Shown: positions 22,701 to 31,699, numbered from the stretch's first letter. The stretch: DNA of 64,000 nucleotides from Oscillospiraceae bacterium (GCA_009776305.1 WRLY01000001.1:496001-560000); one strand, 5' to 3'. Program-made: numbers and translations. Notes: generated by a model not told the origin, from the letters alone.

Positions 22701-23972
22701 TGCCGATAATATTTCATTTATGCTGTTGATATTGGGATAATCGGCTTTTGATATAAGGGCGGAATAGTCGGTTAAAAACGAACGCTCCGACCACAAAAAC
22801 CGTCCCTCGCGTTCTTTTGAACGAACCAGCTCCGAAAGAATATAGGCTTCTCCGGTTTCAAGTTTCCACATCATTTCAGACCATTCGGTGTTTCGGTCGT
22901 TGACGATTCTGAACTCAAGTCCTGTAAGCGCACTCACCCTCTCAAGTACATCAAAAGCTATCCCCTGCCACTCTCCGTAGCGGGAATTGTAAAAACTTAC
23001 GGGATAGTTGTCATGTTCCGCTAAAAACGGTATGACGGGGTTGTTTTCTATATATTTGATTTCCTCTTCGGTCAGCCGTTGGAAAAGCTGATGTTTCCTG
23101 TACTGGTTGTAACCTTGACTGTATAATTGGCTTAAATGGCTGTTTGCGCCGTTTTTGAGCGCTTTTTGCACGACCGAAATAACAGGCTCAAGCTCGGGGT
23201 TTTGCGCCGTCAGGGAAACAGGGCTGTAAATCAGCGGTAAAAAATCCCTTGCCGTAATGTCCTCGTAAGAGTCAAAGACGGCTTCCACCGTGTTTTCGGC
23301 GACAAGGGCGTCTATTTCCCCGCTTTTCAAAAGCGGGTAGGCTTCCCGATACTCTGATATGTACACGGGCGTAAATTCCTCAATGATGTTATGTATAACA
23401 TTATCTGCCGTGACCGTACCCGACAAAAGCGCGTATTTCGGCTTGCGGTTTTCAATGATATTCTGTAGCGGCTCGGCATCCGTCAATCTGAAATATTTTA
23501 CCGAACGCTGTGCAATCGCATCGGTCATGTAGTATATTTGTCTGCGCTCCTCATTGGGCGTAAGATTTCCCACAAAGTCTACTTTACCGTTTTCAAGCCC
23601 GCCGATTAAATCGCTCCATGTAACCTTAGTCGGGACAAAATCTATTTCAAACAGTTCACTCAACCATTCACACAAAAGAACCGAAAACCCGCTCAGTTCC
23701 CCGTCCTGGGAGAGAAATGCCTCGGTGTTCAGCAACACCCCGAAAACAAAAGCTTCATTATTTGCCTGCAATGCTTCAATCGCGGCAATTTCCTCGCCTG
23801 TAACGCCGGGAATGTCGCGGAAAGAAGAAAAGCGCCACGAAGGATTAGGTTTATCCGACGAAACGGAAACATTGGCAGAGGCGGATAATCCGCAGAAAAA
23901 CACAGATAACAGCATTGCCGTAAAAAGCAAGGCGCATATAAATCTGCCTGTTTTCCTGCCGAATTTTTTCAT
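19767..23972 (-). CDS. Hybrid sensor histidine kinase with two solute-binding domains, PAS, receiver and HPt
   Basis: The protein has 1,401 residues. In order: signal/anchor (about 8-33); two SBP_bac_3-type sensor domains (about 70-290 and 310-545) facing outside; a membrane span (about 553-575, PWIVTAVIIMGLMLVFLTII); and two PAS/PAC domains (about 590-705 and 715-840, each ending VDITERK or TDITERR). Next come HisKA with MSHEIRTPMNSIMG, HATPase with NLLSNAVKFT, DSGIGM and GGTGLGL, a receiver (VFMDMFMPVMDG), and a C-terminal HPt with VTHTLKGNAGQI. This is a complete phosphorelay in one chain, BvgS-like in layout. It is the first gene of a two-gene operon with the receiver-GGDEF protein 6 nt downstream. 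Confidence 0.95.
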   Translation of the reverse strand: MKKFGRKTGRFICALLFTAMLLSVFFCGLSASANVSVSSDKPNPSWRFSSFRDIPGVTGEEIAAIEALQANNEAFVFGVLLNTEAFLSQDGELSGFSVLLCEWLSELFEIDFVPTKVTWSDLIGGLENGKVDFVGNLTPNEERRQIYYMTDAIAQRSVKYFRLTDAEPLQNIIENRKPKYALLSGTVTADNVIHNIIEEFTPVYISEYREAYPLLKSGEIDALVAENTVEAVFDSYEDITARDFLPLIYSPVSLTAQNPELEPVISVVQKALKNGANSHLSQLYSQGYNQYRKHQLFQRLTEEEIKYIENNPVIPFLAEHDNYPVSFYNSRYGEWQGIAFDVLERVSALTGLEFRIVNDRNTEWSEMMWKLETGEAYILSELVRSKEREGRFLWSERSFLTDYSALISKADYPNINSINEILSARVGYTRGGVHAELFMRWFPDHPYTFEYASQEDAISALESGELDMLMTSTVSLLYLTNYLELAGYKANFVFDSKFDSVFGFNKEQEILLSIVDKSLGMIDVDAISGQWLRKTYDYRVKVARAQMPWIVTAVIIMGLMLVFLTIIYIKNRRKSKTIAGQAATLTAIYHSIPAMVFTKDLQNTYTSFNSKFLEEANVSEEHLIGKDFQDIAVHDRKAVNEFANANLKVINEKVTVVTEGWYQYIDGTRRAKEITRAPLIQDGKVIGLLGIAVDITERKEAENLAKRVSARLSAIMDNLPGMVFQSVYAPPHYSYTFVSKGCRELLGYSPDELVDNKEVKFFDILHPDDISYIEKISAETLLAGLPFEATFRFITKDGNVKWIWERSRVVERGADGNSSLVEGYYTDITERRQLEAAEMANHAKSEFLAVMSHEIRTPMNSIMGFAELALDKAVNPQVRDYLEKITDSTKWLLNIINDILDISKIESGKMELESVPFDLYDVFSRCQAVILPVAKEKGLELNVYAESPVEKKLLGDAVRLYQVLMNLLSNAVKFTDSGNIKFSSLLKSSGKNSATVYFEVKDSGIGMNEEQKQRIFKPFVQADSSTTRNYGGTGLGLTITANLVALMGGELKVESAEGKGSTFGFEIVFETVDSSVHGSDDNQFNTLTKPRFEGSILVCDDNKLNREVICEHLIQVGIESNEAENGKIAIEMVRGRMERQESPYDLVFMDMFMPVMDGIEAATKINELNVETPVIAMTANVMSGELEKYKKHGMPDCLGKPFTSQELWRLLLKYMTPVGSTLIDEKTREQHKNDLLKKLRLNFVKNNQNVFSEIKNAIKSKDIKTAYRVTHTLKGNAGQIAETALYNAAAKIENLLKKGDSSKVTEEVMSLLKTELTSSLENLRPLLEEHEAKQMPPLNPEQVMSLFETLGSMLENISPDCNDLIDDLKTVPGSEELVRYVENYNFESASQALAELKKKWV

Positions 23973-24042
23973 CTTAATATACCATACCTGTCCGGCGCCA
24001 ACGCACCATGAAATATTTCTTCTCTTTTGCTTGAGTTTAAAA

Positions 24043-25377
24043 CTATTTCACCTTTTTAATAAAATCTTTCATTACGTCTTCCATGTCGGGTTTTCCGATT
24101 TCCTGCAAAGCGTACTCCACCCTTGTGTTAGGCTTGTTGATTTTAATAACCCGCGTTAAATCAATGGGCGTGGCAATTACCACAGAATCACAGTCTGCAC
24201 GCTCAATGGTAGCCGTAAGGTCGCGGATTTGCTCCTCGCCGTAGCCCATAGCGGGCAACAAGTTGCCTATCTCGGGGTAAAGCCGATAGGTTTCGGCTAA
24301 TTTTCCCACCGCATAAGGCTTGGGGTCTATAATTTCAGCCGCACCGAAACGCTTTGCCGCGACTACGCCCGCGCCTATTTTCATGTTACCGTGGGTAAGG
24401 GTGGGACCGTCTTCTATAACCAAAACCCGCTTGCCGCGAATAATTTCGGGGTTTTGAACCTTTATGGTGGAAGCCGCGTCAACTACGACGGCTTTAGGGT
24501 TGACCCGCTCAATATTTTCACGGACAATTTGTATATTGTCAAAGTCTGCGCTGTCTATTTTATTTATTACCGCAACATCGGCGATTCTTAACGTTACCTC
24601 TCCGGGATAATAAGCAAGCTCGTGTCCCGGTCTGTGTGGGTCAACCACGGTAATCATAAGGTCGGGCTTATAAAACGGAAAATCATTGTTTCCGCCGTCC
24701 CAGAGAATCACGTCACAGCCGTTAGGGTCGTCTTCAGCCGCACGCAGAATTGCTTCATAATCCACACCCGCGTAAATCACATTTCCGCGCTTTATATGAG
24801 GCTCGTATTCTTCCATTTCCTCAATCGTGCAACGGTGCTTTGAAAGGTCTTCTATATCTGCAAAACGCTGAACCTTCTGCGCTTCTAAGTCGCCGTAAGG
24901 CATGGGGTGACGCACGGCAATTACTTTTAAGCCGTGAGACATCAGAATTTCCACTATGCGGCAAGATGTCTGGCTTTTGCCGCAGCCTGTCCGAGTAGCT
25001 CCGACGGCGATTACGGGTTTTGTGCTTTTGAGCATGGTGTTTTTATAACCCATTAAGGAGAAATCCGCGCCCGCCGCGTTGACCATTGCCCCAATGCCCA
25101 TAACCGTGGAATACGAAACATCGCTGTATGAAAAAACACACTCGTCAACCTCAAGTTCTTTTATAAGTCTTTCCAGGTCTTCCTGCGGGTAAATCGGAAT
25201 ACCTTCAGGGTAAAGCTTGCCGCAGAGGCTCGCGGGGTATTTACGACCGGCTATGTCGGGGATTTGCGCGGCGGTGAAAGCCGCGACCTTATAAGCGGGG
25301 TTATCCCTGTAAAAAGTGTTAAAATTGTGAAAATCGCGTCCCGCCGCGCCTATGATTATAATTTTACGTTGTGCCAT
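24043..25377 (-). CDS. Cyclic 2,3-diphosphoglycerate synthetase-like P-loop NTPase (COG2403 type)
   Basis: The 444-residue protein has an N-terminal Rossmann-like region (IIIIGAAGRDFHNFNTFY). A P-loop, GATRTGCGKSQTS, starts at about residue 126, then VIAVRHPMPYGDL. A Walker-B-like segment reads VILWDGGNNDFPFYKPDL, and the base-specificity-like segment VINKID is GTPase-like. These features match the family containing archaeal cDPG synthetase. Bacterial members have unproven activity. A perfect consensus promoter lies 42 bp upstream. It is a single gene, followed on the same strand by the hybrid kinase 70 bp downstream; that spacing suggests separate control. Confidence 0.82.
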   Translation of the reverse strand: MAQRKIIIIGAAGRDFHNFNTFYRDNPAYKVAAFTAAQIPDIAGRKYPASLCGKLYPEGIPIYPQEDLERLIKELEVDECVFSYSDVSYSTVMGIGAMVNAAGADFSLMGYKNTMLKSTKPVIAVGATRTGCGKSQTSCRIVEILMSHGLKVIAVRHPMPYGDLEAQKVQRFADIEDLSKHRCTIEEMEEYEPHIKRGNVIYAGVDYEAILRAAEDDPNGCDVILWDGGNNDFPFYKPDLMITVVDPHRPGHELAYYPGEVTLRIADVAVINKIDSADFDNIQIVRENIERVNPKAVVVDAASTIKVQNPEIIRGKRVLVIEDGPTLTHGNMKIGAGVVAAKRFGAAEIIDPKPYAVGKLAETYRLYPEIGNLLPAMGYGEEQIRDLTATIERADCDSVVIATPIDLTRVIKINKPNTRVEYALQEIGKPDMEDVMKDFIKKVK

Positions 25378-25418
25378 ATATACTGCCTTCCCTTCTTTCG
25401 ATTATGCGTTCATAATCT

Positions 25419-25447
25419 ATTATACACAGAATGTAGCTTTTTGTCAA
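25419..25447 (-). promoter_or_regulatory. Perfect consensus sigma-A promoter of the cDPG-synthetase-like gene
   Basis: On the minus strand TTGACA (25447-25442), a 17-bp spacer and TATAAT (25424-25419) lie 42 bp upstream of the ATG. Strong constitutive transcription is expected. Confidence 0.92.
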
Positions 25448-25584
25448 TATTCTATTCCGCGTGGAGTCTATAATTTTTTGACTTGACGGGGAAATAAAAA
25501 TATGATGAATTTAATATAATATTTTAATTATGCTGATTTTCAAAGCCAAAGGCGGGAAAAAGTAAATCCCCGCCCTGTTTTTAT

Positions 25585-28113
25585 TCACGCCGTTACAATC
25601 CCGTTAGCCGCCTCCAAGCCAAGCTTTTCAACCGCCTGCTCCCTCATCTTATACTTCAATATTTTCCCAGCCGCGTTCATGGGAAATTCTTTTACAAAGT
25701 CAATGTATCTCGGCTTTTTGTGCTTGGCAATATGGTCAAGGCAAAACTGCTGAATTTCCGCTTTCAGCTCCTCGCTCTCCTCTATACCGTCTTTCAGAAT
25801 GATACAAGCCATAATTTCCTCGCCGTATTGTTTGTCGGGCACGCCAATCACCTGCACATCGCGGACTTTCTCGTTGGTGTAGATAAAATCTTCTATTTCC
25901 TTGGGATAAATATTCTCCCCGCCCCGGATAATCATGTCACGTATTCTTCCGGTGATTTTATAATAGCCGTCCTCTTTTCGCCGCCGCGCCAAATCGCCTG
26001 TGTGAAGCCAGCCGTCGCCGTCAATAGCGGCAGAAGTGGCTTCGGGCATTTTGTAGTACCCTTTCATGATGTTATAACCCCGCGCACATAATTCGCCGTC
26101 TGTATCGTCAGGCAATTCTTCGCCCGTCACAGGGTCGGTGATTTTTACCTCCACCCCGAAAATAGGTCCGCCCACCGTGTTTACCCTTTGTTCAACCGTG
26201 TCGGAGGTCATGCTCATGGTGATGGCGGGAGAGCTTTCGGTCTGTCCGTAGGTAATACAAATGTCGCTCATATTCATTTTATTAAGCACGTCCTCCATGA
26301 CCTTTACGGGACAGGGAGAACCCGCCATTATACCCGTGCGAACCTGTGCAAAATCGGTTTTTTCAAAATCCTTATGCTCGAGCATGGCGATAAACATAGT
26401 CGGTACGCCGTGAAAGGCGGTTATGGAATTCTCGTTTATACATTTCAAGCCTTTAGAGGGAGAAAACGCCGTAATAGGGTACATAGAAGTGCCGTGGGTC
26501 ATTGCCGCTGTCATGCCGAGTACCATTCCGAAGCAGTGGAACATCGGAACCTGTATCATTAATTTATCATGATTGGAAAAATCAAGGCAGTCGCCTATAG
26601 CCTTGCCGTTGTTGACGACGTTATAATGAGTCAGCATAACCCCTTTTGGGAATCCCGTCGTGCCGCTGGTATACTGCATATTACAGACCTCGTCTTTATT
26701 AAGGGCAAGCCGCCTTGAACGCACAAGCGCCGCCTCGGCTTCCCCGCCTAAGTTAAACGCCTCGTCCCAGGTGTAACAGCCGTTCTGCTTTGAATCGACG
26801 GTTATAATATTTTTAAGCATCGGCAACCGCTTGCTTTCAAGCTTCCCCGGTTTGGAGGTTTTAAGTTCGGGGCAAACCTCTTTAATAATACCTATGTAAT
26901 CCGAATCCTTGTAGCCGTCAATCATAATCAGCGTATGGGTATCCGATTGGCGTAAAAGATATTCGGATTCATGGATTTTATAGGCGGTGTTGACGGTAAC
27001 AAGAACGGCGCCTATTTTAGTCGCCGCCCAAAAGGTAATAAACCATTGGGGTACATTAGTCGCCCAAATAGCTACATGCGAGCCTTTTTCCACCCCCATT
27101 TTTATAAGAGCGGCGGCGAATTTATCCACGTCCTCACGAAATTCGGGATAGGTTCTGGTATAATCCGTTTCCACGTACTTAAAGGCAATTTGGTCGGGAA
27201 ATTCATCGCAAACCCTGTCAAGCACATCGGGAAAGGTCTCGTCGATAAAGGCATTTTTCTCCCACGGATAATAGCCCGTATCGCGCAAATCGGCGTAAAC
27301 CGTCTTTCTTTTAATTATCCACGGCTCCATATATCGGGCGAAGTGGGGGAAAACAACCCCCGCATCCTCTAAATCGTCCGACCAGCGCTTTACCCATTCG
27401 AGTGAAACATAGCCGTCATAGCCCGATTTTTCAAGGGTTCTGAGCATTTCGGCAAGCGGCAAATCGCCCTCGCCCATTAAACGGTATTTAATCTTCCCGC
27501 CCTCGTAAACGCTGTCTTTAATATGAACGTATTTTATATAATCGCCGAGATTGGCTATAGTTTCTTCTCCGCTTTGGTTGAAATAGCGGTAGGGGTGGTG
27601 CATATCCCACAACGCCGCCACATGAGGGGAGTTCACCCCGTCCAAAAGCTTGCGAAGTCTTTTGGTGTCGGCGTAAACCCCATTAGTTTCAACCAAAAGT
27701 GTTACCCCGCCTGTTTTAGCTATTTCGGCTAAGGCGCGCAATTCGCTTTCAATAAATTTATCGTCAACCTCTTCCGAAGCGTGCGGCTCGGAATCTGCCA
27801 AAACCCGTATATAAGGCGTATTAAGCTGTCCCGCAAGTTTTACATACTGCTCTATTTCGGCATGGTTACAGCTTTGTCGAGCGGCGTTTTTAAGGAAACA
27901 GCCGGAGGAAAGGCAGGGTATTTCAAGCCCTGTTCTCTTTAAAGTTTCTTTGGTGTTATCAATATCCGCCGAAAAAGGTTTCGCCTTTACCGCAAATATA
28001 TCGTCTCCGAGCCCCCTGATTTCAACTCCGTTAAAGCCGAGGTCTTTTGCCATAGAGTAAATTTCCGTCCATGAAAAGTCGGGGCAGGCGAGTGTGGAAA
28101 AGCTGATTTTCAT
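25585..28113 (-). CDS. Fusion of sugar-phosphate isomerase/epimerase (TIM barrel) and AMP-dependent acyl-CoA synthetase
   Basis: The start is the ATG giving MKISFSTLACPDFSW, after GAAAGGAC; an ATG six codons upstream overlaps that site. The protein has 842 residues. Residues 1-270 are an AP-endonuclease-2/xylose-isomerase-like TIM barrel with the metal-ligand order LLVETNG, ALWDMHH, YVHIKDS and YVSLEWV. Residues about 285-840 are an acyl-CoA ligase: A3 loop YTSGTTGFPKGV, YGQTESSP, GWLHTGDLA, RIRDMIIRGGENIYP, and the catalytic-Lys tail NAAGKILK. Ligase hallmarks are complete. The reading frame runs uninterrupted through the junction (around RYMEPWIIKRKTVY). The substrate of neither half is evident. 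A single gene with its own promoter, it is divergent from glgP. Confidence 0.9.
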   Translation of the reverse strand: MKISFSTLACPDFSWTEIYSMAKDLGFNGVEIRGLGDDIFAVKAKPFSADIDNTKETLKRTGLEIPCLSSGCFLKNAARQSCNHAEIEQYVKLAGQLNTPYIRVLADSEPHASEEVDDKFIESELRALAEIAKTGGVTLLVETNGVYADTKRLRKLLDGVNSPHVAALWDMHHPYRYFNQSGEETIANLGDYIKYVHIKDSVYEGGKIKYRLMGEGDLPLAEMLRTLEKSGYDGYVSLEWVKRWSDDLEDAGVVFPHFARYMEPWIIKRKTVYADLRDTGYYPWEKNAFIDETFPDVLDRVCDEFPDQIAFKYVETDYTRTYPEFREDVDKFAAALIKMGVEKGSHVAIWATNVPQWFITFWAATKIGAVLVTVNTAYKIHESEYLLRQSDTHTLIMIDGYKDSDYIGIIKEVCPELKTSKPGKLESKRLPMLKNIITVDSKQNGCYTWDEAFNLGGEAEAALVRSRRLALNKDEVCNMQYTSGTTGFPKGVMLTHYNVVNNGKAIGDCLDFSNHDKLMIQVPMFHCFGMVLGMTAAMTHGTSMYPITAFSPSKGLKCINENSITAFHGVPTMFIAMLEHKDFEKTDFAQVRTGIMAGSPCPVKVMEDVLNKMNMSDICITYGQTESSPAITMSMTSDTVEQRVNTVGGPIFGVEVKITDPVTGEELPDDTDGELCARGYNIMKGYYKMPEATSAAIDGDGWLHTGDLARRRKEDGYYKITGRIRDMIIRGGENIYPKEIEDFIYTNEKVRDVQVIGVPDKQYGEEIMACIILKDGIEESEELKAEIQQFCLDHIAKHKKPRYIDFVKEFPMNAAGKILKYKMREQAVEKLGLEAANGIVTA

Positions 28114-28156
28114 ATTTAAAAGTCCTTTCATATTATTGCAACAGCGTATTTTTAAT

Positions 28157-28186
28157 ATAATATCATGTTCAAAGCCGTGTTGTCAA
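28157..28186 (-). promoter_or_regulatory. Promoter of the isomerase-ligase fusion gene
   Basis: On the minus strand TTGACA (28186-28181), an 18-bp spacer and TATTAT (28162-28157) lie 44 bp upstream of the chosen start. It is back to back with the glgP promoter, leaving a 32-bp gap. Confidence 0.75.
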
Positions 28187-28218
28187 CATTATTTTACATT
28201 CCGGGGCTTGCTATGCAA

Positions 28219-28247
28219 TTGACAGATTCGGTTATTTATGTTAAAAT
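28219..28247 (+). promoter_or_regulatory. Promoter of glgP
   Basis: TTGACA (28219-28224), a 17-bp spacer and TAAAAT (28242-28247) lie 52 bp upstream of the glgP start. Confidence 0.8.
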
Positions 28248-28299
28248 TCAATAATACGGCATTTATAATGAATATTATTTTTTGAGAGGAATCAAAATT

Positions 28300-30774
28300 A
28301 TGGGTTTTTCCGATATGATTAAAAATATGCGTAGCAGTTCGCAGGGCGCGGAAAGGATTCGAGAACCGCTTTCAGTCCCCGACGGCAAAATGAGCTTTAC
28401 CGCTCTTTTGAAAAGTCTGCACGCCGCTCCAAACGTTAGCCCCCATGATATTCACAACGCGATTTCTGCGGCGGTTATGGACGGCATTGCCGACGACTGG
28501 CAAAAAAGCGCAAATCCCGACGCGACATCAGACAAAAAAGCCGAATCGGCAAGACGCGCCTTTTACTTATCAATGGAATTTTTAATGGGGCGGGCGGTTT
28601 ATAACAACCTGCTGTGTCTTGGGCTTACCGAAGAGGTAAAAAAAGCCTTTGAGGAAATCGGTGCGGATTTTTCAGTAATGGAAGATGCTGAGGACGCCGC
28701 CCTCGGAAACGGCGGCTTAGGGCGGTTGGCGGCGTGCTTTTTAGACAGTGCGGCGGCATTGGGGCTACCTCTTGACGGCTACGGAATCCGCTATAAATAT
28801 GGTTTGTTCAAACAAAGCTTTGAGAACGGTTTCCAAAAGGAAGAAGCCGACGACTGGACAAAATACGGCGACCCGTGGAGCGTGCGGCGCGAGGAAGACG
28901 CAGTAGAGCTGATTTACGCCGATATGACGGTTAAAGCCGTGCCTTACGACATGCCGATAATCGGGCGGGGTACGGAAAATATCCGCACGTTAAGGCTTTG
29001 GCAGGCTGAACCTGTTGAAGAATTCGATTTCGCCGTGTTCGACAGGGGCGAATATTTAAAAGCGTCCGAAAGTGCGGTTTTAGCTCAAAATATTTCCCGC
29101 TGTCTTTATCCCAACGACAGTACCTACGAGGGCTTGAAATTAAGATTCAGGCAGGAATATTTCTTCAGCGCCGCCTCAATGCGGGATATAATAAAAAATC
29201 ACAAACAAAACGGCAGAAATATAAAAGAGCTTCCCGATTTTGTCAGCATACAGCTTAACGACACCCATCCCGTAGTTTCAATCCCTGAAATAATCAGGAT
29301 TTTAATTGACGAGGAGGGCTTGGAATTTTCCGAGGCGCTTGATATTTCCCGAAAAATATTTAACTATACTAACCATACGATTATGGCGGAAGCACTTGAA
29401 AAATGGAATACCGGACTGGTTCAGGAGCTCCTCCCGAGAATATATGAAATATGTCTGCAAATAAACGAAGCTTTTATCGCCGAGATGTATGCGCGCGGTT
29501 TTTCCACCGAGAAAATCAACGAGCTGCGTATTATTGCCGGGGAAAACCCCTCAACCCTGCACATGGCAAGAATGGCGGTTTACTGTTCGGCGGCGGTCAA
29601 CGGTGTGGCGGAACTTCATACCGAAATACTTAAAACCTCTGTTTTGAAAGACTGGTACGGGTTATATCCCGATAAATTCCAAAACAAGACCAACGGCATA
29701 ACCCCGCGCCGCTGGCTAAAACTCTGTAATCCAAAGCTTTCGGGGCTTATAACCGAGTTGCTTGGCGACAGCGAGTGGGCTTACGACCTTGACAGGCTGA
29801 AAGAGCTTCGCAAATACGCCAACGACAAAGGCGTGATTAACCGTTTTGCCGAAATCAAGCACCAAAACAAAAAAGAGCTTGCCGATTATATCCAAAAAAG
29901 CGAGGGCATTACAATCAACCCCGACAGCATTTTCGATATACAGGTTAAGCGTCTGCATGAATATAAGCGTCAGCTTTTAAACGCTTTTTCTGTCCTTTAT
30001 CTTTATTTCGGAATCAAGGACGGAAGATATAAGGATTTTCACCCCACCACGTTTATTTTCGGCGCTAAAAGCGCCCCCGCTTACGCGAGGGCAAAGGGAA
30101 TTATAAAATATATAAACGAAATATCTGCGCTGATTGAAAGAGACAAGGACGTGCGAGAGCTTATAAAAGTAGTTTTCGTGCAGAACTATAACGTTTCCTA
30201 CGCCGAAAGATTGGTTTCCGCCGCCGACGTGTCGGAGCAGATTTCGCCGGCGGGAACAGAGGCTTCCGGCACGGGTAACATGAAATTCATGCTCAACGGC
30301 ACTGTAACGCTCGGCACTATGGACGGCGCTAATATTGAAATCGTGGAAGAGGCGGGTGCTGAAAACAACTACATTTTCGGAGCGGACGCCGAGGGTTTAA
30401 AGAAGATTATGCCCGATTATGAGCCGCGCAAGATTGTTGCCACCGATAAGCAAATCGACAGGGTTTTGCATACTTTAATTGACGGAATTTTCCACGTCAA
30501 TCATGGCAGTCAGGTTAATAACGACGCCACCGATATTTTCCGCGAGCTGTATTTTTCGCTTTTGGACGGCGCTTCATGGCATGTTCCCGACCATTATTAT
30601 CTGCTCGGCGACTTTAATTCTTACGTAAACGCAAAACTTTTAATAAACGCCGATTACAGAGATAAGCGGGAAGAATTCCACAAAAAATGCTGGCTTAACA
30701 TGGCAAGCGCGGGCAAGTTCAGCTCCGACCGTACGATAAAGGATTACGCCGAGAATATTTGGAGAATAAAATAA
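28300..30774 (+). CDS. glgP: Glycogen/starch phosphorylase
   Basis: It releases glucose-1-phosphate from alpha-1,4-glucans using PLP. The start is the ATG giving MGFSDMIKNM, after GAGAGGAATC; a TTG 18 nt upstream is ignored. The 824-residue length is normal. Family marks in order are YLSMEFLMGRA, LGNGGLGRLAACFLDS, IQLNDTHPV, KTNGITPRRWL, IFDIQVKRLHEYKRQLLN, and the PLP-lysine signature EASGTGNMKFMLNG (the Lys forms the Schiff base). No glg biosynthesis genes are adjacent. It indicates glycogen storage, common in spore-formers before sporulation. Confidence 0.97.
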   Translation: MGFSDMIKNMRSSSQGAERIREPLSVPDGKMSFTALLKSLHAAPNVSPHDIHNAISAAVMDGIADDWQKSANPDATSDKKAESARRAFYLSMEFLMGRAVYNNLLCLGLTEEVKKAFEEIGADFSVMEDAEDAALGNGGLGRLAACFLDSAAALGLPLDGYGIRYKYGLFKQSFENGFQKEEADDWTKYGDPWSVRREEDAVELIYADMTVKAVPYDMPIIGRGTENIRTLRLWQAEPVEEFDFAVFDRGEYLKASESAVLAQNISRCLYPNDSTYEGLKLRFRQEYFFSAASMRDIIKNHKQNGRNIKELPDFVSIQLNDTHPVVSIPEIIRILIDEEGLEFSEALDISRKIFNYTNHTIMAEALEKWNTGLVQELLPRIYEICLQINEAFIAEMYARGFSTEKINELRIIAGENPSTLHMARMAVYCSAAVNGVAELHTEILKTSVLKDWYGLYPDKFQNKTNGITPRRWLKLCNPKLSGLITELLGDSEWAYDLDRLKELRKYANDKGVINRFAEIKHQNKKELADYIQKSEGITINPDSIFDIQVKRLHEYKRQLLNAFSVLYLYFGIKDGRYKDFHPTTFIFGAKSAPAYARAKGIIKYINEISALIERDKDVRELIKVVFVQNYNVSYAERLVSAADVSEQISPAGTEASGTGNMKFMLNGTVTLGTMDGANIEIVEEAGAENNYIFGADAEGLKKIMPDYEPRKIVATDKQIDRVLHTLIDGIFHVNHGSQVNNDATDIFRELYFSLLDGASWHVPDHYYLLGDFNSYVNAKLLINADYRDKREEFHKKCWLNMASAGKFSSDRTIKDYAENIWRIK

Positions 30775-30809
30775 AAGGGGCTTTGTCCTTGTTCTTGTCA
30801 CGCCTTTCA

Positions 30810-31496
30810 TCAAATATCCCTGCCGGTCAAAAATCTGATTGCCCGTTGTGGAGAAGTCGAGATATGCTCCATATCGGGAGTATTTAGCCGTCCTGCGTTC
30901 CTGTAGTCAAAGCTGTCGCAAAAATCATTTACATTGGAGTTCAGCGTTTCGGCGTATTCCGAAACCACCTTGTTAAGAACTTTCAAAAATTCAATGCGGG
31001 CATTTTTAGAAATATGCTCGGACTTAAAGGCAAGAAAATGATAATGCGGCAGGCAAAAAAATTCCTGCCCGCTGAAAAGCTCTCTGAAATCTTTGTCTTT
31101 TTCAAACAGCGTAAAAACAGTCTTCAACATGTGATTAATGCCCCAGTCAACCTTTTCGCAGACAAAGCAGGTACTTGAAAGATTGTCGGTGCGTTTCCCC
31201 TTTAAGCTTTTCAGCCCGGCGTGAGAAACAAGAAATTTCTGCCTCGTCACATTAAGGTGGGAATTAAGCACTAACCCGAGGGACAGCCGATTTCCCTGCT
31301 CTGCCAGCATAGAAAAGTGAGTGAGGCAGAAACCGAGCTTGTTGGTTTCCTCCCGAACGTCGGGTTCCATCATTGCCGCCCCCATTATGTATTCGGAAAT
31401 ATGCCCCTCCACCGTATCGCGCATACGGCAAATCGGGCAACCCTCTTTCGGCTCAAAAACTTCGTTTACGGGGATTGTCAGTATGCTTTCTCTCAT
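30810..31496 (-). CDS. DUF6062-family protein
   Basis: The start is the ATG giving MRESILTIPVNEVFEP, after GGAGGAAAA; the frame extends 33 codons upstream without a site. The 228-residue protein carries a CPICRM pair near the N-terminus. It then shows LGFCLTHFSMLAEQGN, SSTCFVCEKVDWGINHM and FFCLPHYHFLAF. This is a repeated C..C / C..H arrangement suggesting two related metal- or cofactor-binding halves. It resembles the clostridial DUF6062 family of unknown function. No signal peptide is seen. Convergent with glgP. Confidence 0.8.
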   Translation of the reverse strand: MRESILTIPVNEVFEPKEGCPICRMRDTVEGHISEYIMGAAMMEPDVREETNKLGFCLTHFSMLAEQGNRLSLGLVLNSHLNVTRQKFLVSHAGLKSLKGKRTDNLSSTCFVCEKVDWGINHMLKTVFTLFEKDKDFRELFSGQEFFCLPHYHFLAFKSEHISKNARIEFLKVLNKVVSEYAETLNSNVNDFCDSFDYRNAGRLNTPDMEHISTSPQRAIRFLTGRDI

Positions 31497-31636
31497 TGAG
31501 TTTTCCTCCGGAATAATTATTTGCAGTTGAAATTTTAAAACACATAAGTGCCTATTTCTGACTTCACCGCCTAATATAGGCTTTGACGCCTGCACCTCTT
31601 TTAGGGGCGGCGCGCCGATAAAATCATAAAAATATA

Positions 31637-31665
31637 TTGTAATTATAATTAAATTGTATTATAAT
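31637..31665 (+). promoter_or_regulatory. Promoter of the DNA-glycosylase cluster
   Basis: TTGTAA (31637-31642), a 17-bp spacer and TATAAT (31660-31665) lie 35 bp upstream of the OGG-type gene. The sequence around it is very AT-rich. Confidence 0.7.
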
Positions 31666-31699
31666 ATAGAAGAATAATCAATAGGTTTTGTGAACTTTC

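Noticed and set aside
28114-28131. Upstream ATG for the isomerase-ligase fusion (MKGLLN start)
   Set aside because: That ATG overlaps the GAAAGGAC ribosome-binding site of the next ATG, which matches where TIM-barrel homologues begin.
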